Assembly: GCA_937916565.1 (NCBI GenBank)
Contig: CALFSR010000119.1
Coordinates: 1 to 10,550 of the forward strand
From: an uncultured Bacillota bacterium
GTDB taxonomy: Bacteria > Bacillota > Limnochordia > Limnochordales > ZCTH02-B6
Direction: 5' to 3'
Length of the DNA: 10,550 nt
Within the stretch, counting starts at the first letter, position 1. Each line of letters begins with the position of its first letter. The position numbers were made by a program, and so were the translations under genes. Shown here piece after piece: positions 6,338-10,550 of this stretch. The notes under the pieces were generated by a model. It was not told the origin of the DNA, did not search any database, and saw nothing but the letters and a program-made list of their open reading frames with translations.

Positions 6338-6385
6338 ATGCCGGCGGCAAGCACCATATTCTACCAGACAGGGGCGAGGACATGA
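6338..6385 (+). CDS. Possible 15-residue leader peptide coupled to the VOC gene
   Basis: ATG at 6338 is preceded at ideal distance by CGGAGG (6328-6333). The frame encodes MPAASTIFYQTGART and stops at TGA 6383-6385, overlapping the ATG of the next gene as ATGA. The VOC gene itself has only a GAGGA very close to its ATG, so translation of this mini-ORF could deliver ribosomes to it. No known leader peptide is recognised. Support comes only from the ribosome site and the overlap; no conservation is known. Confidence 0.4.
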   Translation: MPAASTIFYQTGART

Positions 6386-7170
6386 GCGAATTGTTTGTTC
6401 CGCAGAATGGGGCCGTTTTCAGCGCGGACATCGCCGTGCCCGAGCACGAGCGGGAACTCCGGTTTTACTCCCGGGTGCTGGGGACGGGATCGCAGCCGTT
6501 GTGGCAGGAGGACCTGCTCAACAACTTGGGCGTGCCCATCGTCGGGGTCGGACCGCGGCGGTTTGAGTTCGAACACTTGCCGCTGCAGTGGATGCCCCAC
6601 ATCCAAGTCGCCGACGTGGCGGCCAGCGTCCAGCGGGCGCTGGAGAAAGGCGCGGCCGAGCTGATGCACGGCAAGGACAACGACGGCCGCAGCCTGTGGG
6701 CGGTGCTTCAAGATCCGTTCGGCGCCGCCTTTGGTCTCGTCCCTGTCGCCTCGCCGGAGCAGATGCCGCCGTCCGCAAGGCTTTCCGCGGATCAATCCGC
6801 CTCCGTCGGCCGCATCGCCTGGCTCGATTTGACGGTTCCCGACGCGGCGGCGGCGCGGGATTTCTACCGACAGGTCGTCGGATGGTCCGTTCAGGACATG
6901 GCGGTGCAGGACGGCCAAGAAGCATACGCGGATTACGCGATGCTCGGGGAGGACGGGACGCCTTGCGCCGGCATCTGCTACGCCCGCGGGCCCAACGCCG
7001 ACTTGCCGCCCGTCTGGCTCATTTACCTCTCCATCGGCGACTTGGATGAAAGCGTCCGGCGCGTCAAGGAGGAAGGCGGCCGCGTCCTCAAGGTTTCGGA
7101 GGTGGAGGGCGGCCGTTTTGCCGTCGTGCAGGACCCGGTGGGCGCGTACTTCGCCTTGTGGCAGGGATAG
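6382..7170 (+). CDS. Two-domain VOC (glyoxalase/bleomycin-resistance/dioxygenase fold) protein
   Basis: This 262-residue cytoplasmic protein holds two tandem vicinal-oxygen-chelate domains, roughly residues 12-121 and 143-261, joined by a Pro/Ser-rich linker. Both halves end with the characteristic strand (WAVLQDPFGAAFGLVP at 106-121, and FAVVQDPVGAYFALWQ at 246-261). Each also has a helix of the ERELRFYSRVLG / AAARDFYRQVVGW kind. Length and layout match the tandem VOC proteins that include hydroxylase-like and CFP-30B-type members. The usual His/Glu metal ligands are not all evident: domain 2 has Asp149 where many VOC enzymes have His. The reaction, if any, cannot be named; it may bind or detoxify a small molecule. 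It begins 92 bases after the DUF2812 gene and ends just before a strong hairpin, so it may be cotranscribed with padR. Confidence 0.88.
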   Translation: MSELFVPQNGAVFSADIAVPEHERELRFYSRVLGTGSQPLWQEDLLNNLGVPIVGVGPRRFEFEHLPLQWMPHIQVADVAASVQRALEKGAAELMHGKDNDGRSLWAVLQDPFGAAFGLVPVASPEQMPPSARLSADQSASVGRIAWLDLTVPDAAAARDFYRQVVGWSVQDMAVQDGQEAYADYAMLGEDGTPCAGICYARGPNADLPPVWLIYLSIGDLDESVRRVKEEGGRVLKVSEVEGGRFAVVQDPVGAYFALWQG

Positions 7171-7179
7171 AAACAGGAG

Positions 7180-7210
7180 GAGCGGAGCGGGACCGGCCCG
7201 CTCCGCTCTA
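7180..7210 (+). terminator. Intrinsic terminator after the VOC gene
   Basis: AGCGGAGCGGG (7181-7191) and CCCGCTCCGCT (7197-7207) are perfect complements with a 5-base loop, and G7180-C7208 extends the stem to 12 bp. It starts 9 bases after the VOC stop codon. The trailing sequence TCTACTCCCG has few T residues, so efficiency is uncertain. Position and stem strength make it the best terminator candidate in the window, ending the padR-DUF2812-VOC unit. Confidence 0.65.
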
Positions 7211-7324
7211 CTCCCGCTATGCGGCGGCTAGCGGCTTTCGTACCTGACTGGCGCACAATCCCAGCAACTCGCATCCCGTTTATCCGGTTGAGCTAAAGGG
7301 TTCCGGCGCGGCGCCTTGTATTGA

Positions 7325-7344
7325 AGGGTATATTTTTTTACCCT
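7325..7344. promoter_or_regulatory. AT-rich inverted repeat upstream of the amidohydrolase gene
   Basis: AGGGTA (7325-7330) and TACCCT (7339-7344) are perfect complements around TATTTTTT. The patch is the only AT-rich stretch in the 248-base gap between the VOC and amidohydrolase genes, 75 bases before the latter, so it is where a promoter or operator would be expected. A weak promoter can be drawn as TTGAAG (7321-7326)-N17-TACATG (7344-7349), but the match is poor. The rest of 7171-7418 contains the VOC terminator and nothing else I recognise. Confidence 0.3.
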
Positions 7345-7418
7345 ACATGTCCACGAGTGTATGCAGCCATATGGCGCGGTCCACAGGGGGTTCCAACACC
7401 ACAGGAGGGGGTCATCCC

Positions 7419-8909
7419 ATGCGCACGGTCATCCGCAACGGCACCGTCGTCGGTTTCAACGGGCAGGAGCACGTTATTATTGAAAAGGGCGTCGTCGTCT
7501 ATGACGACGATCGCATCGCCTACGTCGGTTTCAACTACGACGGGCCCGCGGACAAAGAGATCGACGCCACCGGCAAGCTGGTGACGCCCGGTTTCATCAA
7601 CACGCATCTGCACGCGGGGACGCTGAGCCAGTTCCGCTTCGTGTCCGACTACGGCAAGCGGGAGTTTTTCGGTGCCGGCTACCTCAATTACCGCACGCCG
7701 GGCAAGGGCCGCAAGATGCGCCCGGAGGACCCCGAGATCGCAGCCTTGGTCACCATTGTCGAACTGCTCAAGTGGGGGACGACGACCTGCGTCGAGGTGG
7801 GCACGACGCCCGAGATCGCCGAGAAGCTGGTCGAGGTCGCAGGCGCCCTCGGGATTCGCGGTTTCTTCGGCGTCGGCTACCGCTCGGCCGAGCATTACTT
7901 CGAGAACAACCGCCTGTACTTTGACTTCGACGACGAGCGGGGCCGCCGGCGGCTCGACCAGGCCGTGGACTTCATCCAGCGCCACCGGGGCAAGTTCAAC
8001 GGGCGCATCCAAGGGATGCTCTATCCCATGCAGGTGGACTCCTGCACGACCGAGCTCATGCGCCTGTCCGCGGAAAAGGCTCGGGAGATCGACGTGGGCG
8101 TGTCCATTCACACGGCCCAAAACTTGATGGAGTTTCACCGCATCGTGGGCCAGTTCGCCAAGACCCCGGTGGAGCTCCTGGACGAGGTGGGCTTGCTCGG
8201 GCCCCGGACGATCCTCGGCCACTGCTGCTTCACGACCGCCCACCCGGCGACGCATTTCCCCGGCGACGATCTCGAACTCATCGTCCGCTCCGGCGCCAGC
8301 GTCGCCCACTGCCCGGTGGCGAGCTCCCGCCGGTCGCACATCCTGCACTCGTTCTCTAAGTACGTGCGGCGGGGCATCAACGTCTCCATCGGCACGGATT
8401 CTTTCCCGAGGGACATCATCCGGGAAATGGGCTTCGTCGGCCCGTTCAACAAGGTGATCGACGAGGACGTGACGGTCGGCACGAGCCGTGAGGTGTTCAA
8501 CGCGGCGACGCTGGGCGGCGCCCGCGCGGTCGGCTTGCAGGGGCAGATCGGCGCCCTGGCTCCCGGCTACAAGGCCGATATCCTCGTGATCAACATGCGC
8601 AGCTTGCGGGTGGGGCCCGTCTGGGATCCCGTGAAGAGCCTCATCGAGTGCGGCGTCGGCGACATGGTAGACCTGTCGATCATCGACGGGCGCACCGTCG
8701 TCGAGGGCGGCCGCGTCGTCGGGGTGGACGAGGAGGAGCTGTACCGCCGGGAACAGGAAGAGGCGGCCGCCATGTTCGCCGACTTCCAGAACTGGGACTG
8801 GGCCGGCCGCAAGCCCGAGGACGTCTTTACGTGGGCGTTCCGGAAGGCCACGCAAGAGGACTTCCCCGCGCCGCCGGCGGGGGACGGGCAGGGCGCGGCC
8901 GCGCGATGA
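7419..8909 (+). CDS. Metal-dependent amidohydrolase (chlorohydrolase/deaminase branch)
   Basis: This 496-residue cytoplasmic hydrolase is of the amidohydrolase superfamily, TRZ/ATZ-SsnA-like branch: a composite beta-sandwich (residues 1-58 and the C-terminal part) around a TIM barrel. Metal site residues are recognisable: His63 and His65 in NTHLHAG, His231 in SIHTAQ, His268 in LGHCC and Asp327 in IGTDS. His297 in VAHCPVAS is also in its usual place. Deaminases of this branch normally have Glu three residues after the third His; here it is Gln234, so the reaction may not be a standard deamination. The ADILVINM strand, about residues 387-394, is typical. The ATG at 7419 follows AGGAGGGG (7403-7410); an ATG at 7347 would add 24 unlikely residues. 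A C-terminal tail rich in Trp and charged residues, ending in a Gly/Pro/Ala string, goes past the usual family end. The substrate is unknown; the neighbouring binding protein may import it. Confidence 0.9.
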   Translation: MRTVIRNGTVVGFNGQEHVIIEKGVVVYDDDRIAYVGFNYDGPADKEIDATGKLVTPGFINTHLHAGTLSQFRFVSDYGKREFFGAGYLNYRTPGKGRKMRPEDPEIAALVTIVELLKWGTTTCVEVGTTPEIAEKLVEVAGALGIRGFFGVGYRSAEHYFENNRLYFDFDDERGRRRLDQAVDFIQRHRGKFNGRIQGMLYPMQVDSCTTELMRLSAEKAREIDVGVSIHTAQNLMEFHRIVGQFAKTPVELLDEVGLLGPRTILGHCCFTTAHPATHFPGDDLELIVRSGASVAHCPVASSRRSHILHSFSKYVRRGINVSIGTDSFPRDIIREMGFVGPFNKVIDEDVTVGTSREVFNAATLGGARAVGLQGQIGALAPGYKADILVINMRSLRVGPVWDPVKSLIECGVGDMVDLSIIDGRTVVEGGRVVGVDEEELYRREQEEAAAMFADFQNWDWAGRKPEDVFTWAFRKATQEDFPAPPAGDGQGAAAR

Positions 8910-9003
8910 GGCCGGCATGGGCCTTGCAGCCGGCGCGGCGTGCCTTGAGACCGGCGGCGAGCACGGGTTTGGAGTTCAAGACAAACAGGGGAGGGTGCCT
9001 AAG

Positions 9004-10524
9004 TTGAGAAGAACCGCAAGGCTGGCGTTGTCGACGTTGCTTTTGCTGGTGCTGGTTGCCGGCATGGCGGGAGCGCAATCCCGGGGAACGCTCACGGTCG
9101 CGCAAGGGGTGGATGTGGTCACCACCGACCCGCACATGCACAACAACATCGCGACCCGCAGCGTCCTGGAGCACATCTTTGACAACCTGCTGACCATCGA
9201 TGAGAACTACCAGATCGCGCCGTGGCTGGCCACCGAGTACCGGCCGCTGGATGACACCACGTGGGAAGTGCGCCTGCGGGAGGGCGTGCGGTTTCACAAC
9301 GGCGAGCCCTTTGACGCCGAGGCCGTCAAGTTCTCCGTCGAGCGCATCTTGAACCCCGAGCAGCGCTCGCCGCTGCGCACGCAGTTCACCCAGATCGAGC
9401 GGGTGGAGGTCGTCGACCCGCTGACGGTGCGCATTTACACCAACGGCCCGTCGCCCATCTTGCCCGCGTCGCTGACGCGGCTTCCCATCGTGCCCCCGCG
9501 CTACATCCAGGAGCACGGCGACGAGTACTTCGCCCGCAACCCGGTGGGCACGGGTCCCTTCAAGTTCGTCCAGTGGCGCCGGGACGACCAGTTCGTGGTG
9601 GAAGCCAACCCCGACTTCTGGGGCGGCGCGCCGCAGCTTTCCCGCATCGTGTTCCGGCCCATCCCGGAGGACTACACCCGGGTGGCGGAGCTTTTGACCG
9701 GCACGGTGGACGTCATCACCAACGTGACGCCGCAACTGGCCGCGGCCATCGACGCGAACCCGACCACGGAGCTCGCGACGGTCAAGTCGGCCCGGTTCGT
9801 GTACGTGGCGTTTAACCTGGAGGAGTATCCGGAGAGCCCGCTGCAGGATGTGCGGGTGCGGCACGCCATCAACTACGCGGTGGACGTGGACGCCATCATC
9901 GAGGCGGTGCTGGACGGCAACGGCTACCCGATGGCGTCGGCCATCCACGAGCTGCACTTCGGCTATGACGATTCGCTGGAGCCGTATCCGTACGACCCGG
10001 CCAAGGCCCGGCAGCTCCTGGCCGAGGCGGGCTATCCCAACGGCTTCCGCCTGACCTTTATGGCGCCGAGCGGCCGCTACCTGCAGGACTCGCTGGTGGC
10101 CCAGGCCATCGCCGCGCAGCTCGCGGAAGTCGGCATCGAGGTTGACCTGCAGATTCTCGAGTGGGGCACGTACTCCAACATCACCAACAACCGGGGCAAG
10201 CTCGCCGAGATGTACATGCTCGGCTGGGGCAACGTGGCGGGCCTTGACGGTCACTTCGTGTTCCAGCCGCTTTTGCGCAGCGGCGACCTCAACTCCCGCT
10301 ACGCCAACCCGGAAGTGGACCGCCTCATCGACCTCGGCGCCACCGTGGTCGACCCGGCCGAGCGGCTCGCCATCTACCGGCAGCTGAGCCGGATCGTCCA
10401 TGAGGACGCTCCGTGGCTGTTCCTGTATGCCCAGCGGGATCTCTACGGCCAGAGCACCCGGGTGCACGGCTGGGAGCCCAGGGCCAACGAGCAGATCTTC
10501 ATGTACGGCGTGTCGGTGGAATAG
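9004..10524 (+). CDS. ABC transporter substrate-binding protein, family 5 (Dpp/Opp type)
   Basis: This 506-residue secreted solute receptor belongs to the SBP_bac_5 family, which binds peptides, nickel, glycosides or other oligomeric solutes for Dpp/Opp-type importers. A signal peptide (RR at 2-3, hydrophobic core 6-20, AGA cleavage site after residue 24) is followed by TLTVAQGVDVVTTDPH, the family block WEVRLREGVRFHNGEPFDAEAVKFS (87-111), the NPVGTGPFKF segment, and late features such as YDPAKARQLLAEAGYPNGF. TTG at 9004 is taken as start because GGAGG at 8990-8994 lies 9 bases upstream. The in-frame ATG at 8917 would put 29 non-signal residues in front, and a GTG at 8995 overlaps the ribosome site. 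No lipobox cysteine is present. It follows the amidohydrolase gene after 94 bases and is probably cotranscribed. Permease and ATPase genes are expected just beyond the window. Confidence 0.92.
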   Translation: MRRTARLALSTLLLLVLVAGMAGAQSRGTLTVAQGVDVVTTDPHMHNNIATRSVLEHIFDNLLTIDENYQIAPWLATEYRPLDDTTWEVRLREGVRFHNGEPFDAEAVKFSVERILNPEQRSPLRTQFTQIERVEVVDPLTVRIYTNGPSPILPASLTRLPIVPPRYIQEHGDEYFARNPVGTGPFKFVQWRRDDQFVVEANPDFWGGAPQLSRIVFRPIPEDYTRVAELLTGTVDVITNVTPQLAAAIDANPTTELATVKSARFVYVAFNLEEYPESPLQDVRVRHAINYAVDVDAIIEAVLDGNGYPMASAIHELHFGYDDSLEPYPYDPAKARQLLAEAGYPNGFRLTFMAPSGRYLQDSLVAQAIAAQLAEVGIEVDLQILEWGTYSNITNNRGKLAEMYMLGWGNVAGLDGHFVFQPLLRSGDLNSRYANPEVDRLIDLGATVVDPAERLAIYRQLSRIVHEDAPWLFLYAQRDLYGQSTRVHGWEPRANEQIFMYGVSVE

Positions 10525-10550
10525 CGACGAAACCTAGCGGGCCGCGGCGG

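Noticed and set aside
7226..7290. Minus-strand tRNA-like text: TAGCTCAACCGGATAAA followed about 47 bases later by GGTACGAAAGCC, resembling the D-arm and T-arm of a tRNA.
   Set aside because: The D, anticodon and T stems do not pair when folded in the tRNA register and no acceptor stem is found. It could be a decayed tRNA or chance, and I cannot support a gene call.
8917..9003. ATG at 8917 as the start of the family-5 binding protein.
   Set aside because: It would place 29 non-signal residues before the signal peptide. TTG 9004 has GGAGG at the right distance and gives a canonical signal sequence.
1..10550. Search for CRISPR arrays, insertion sequences, phage genes, rRNA and attachment sites.
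   Set aside because: No regularly spaced repeats, transposase or integrase motifs, or RNA gene signatures were seen. The window reads as ordinary transport and metabolic gene content.

Overview
The window is a GC-rich bacterial segment with every supported gene on the + strand. It is mostly transport and catabolism genes. Strong purine-rich Shine-Dalgarno sites, GTG and TTG starts, and a PadR/DUF2812 regulator pair fit a high-GC member of the Bacillota (Symbiobacterium/Thermaerobacter/Limnochordia-like). This is an inference from style and gene content, not a taxonomic match. Both extracytoplasmic binding proteins have ordinary signal peptides without a lipobox cysteine, which is unusual for a monoderm and hints at a diderm envelope or another way of retaining them.

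Layout: (1) 1-214, non-coding leader with palindromes and a strong GC hairpin. (2) 215-5017, a complete five-gene branched-chain-amino-acid-type (HAAT/Liv) ABC importer in the order binding protein, LivH, LivM, LivG, LivF. A near-perfect terminator-like hairpin lies between the binding-protein gene and livH, and a second candidate terminator follows livF. (3) 5018-5399, a gene-free gap ending in an AT-rich island with a good sigma-A type promoter (TTGACA-N18-TATATT) embedded in repeated CGATATATC elements, the likely operator of the next gene. (4) 5400-6289, a PadR-family regulator overlapping by 4 bases a DUF2812 membrane protein. (5) 6338-7170, a possible 15-codon leader ORF coupled to a two-domain VOC (glyoxalase/dioxygenase-fold) protein, closed by a perfect hairpin. 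(6) 7171-7418, a gap with no recognisable gene. (7) 7419-8909, a metal-dependent amidohydrolase of the chlorohydrolase/deaminase branch, followed by (8) 9004-10524, a family-5 (Dpp/Opp-type) binding protein whose permease and ATPase genes would lie beyond the right edge.

How the genes may work together: the Liv cassette is a self-sufficient importer for an amino acid, amide or similar small polar solute. The hairpin after the first gene probably lets the binding protein be made in excess over the membrane complex. The PadR/DUF2812 pair looks like an independent autoregulated stress or envelope module. The amidohydrolase next to a peptide/oligo-solute binding protein suggests an uptake-and-hydrolysis unit for an unidentified N-containing compound.

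No clearly new system is evident. The points most worth a second look are the divergent ABC signature of LivG paired with a non-His H-loop in LivF, the PadR operator array, the intercistronic hairpin, the coupled mini-ORF before the VOC gene, and the Glu-to-Gln change in the amidohydrolase active-site motif.
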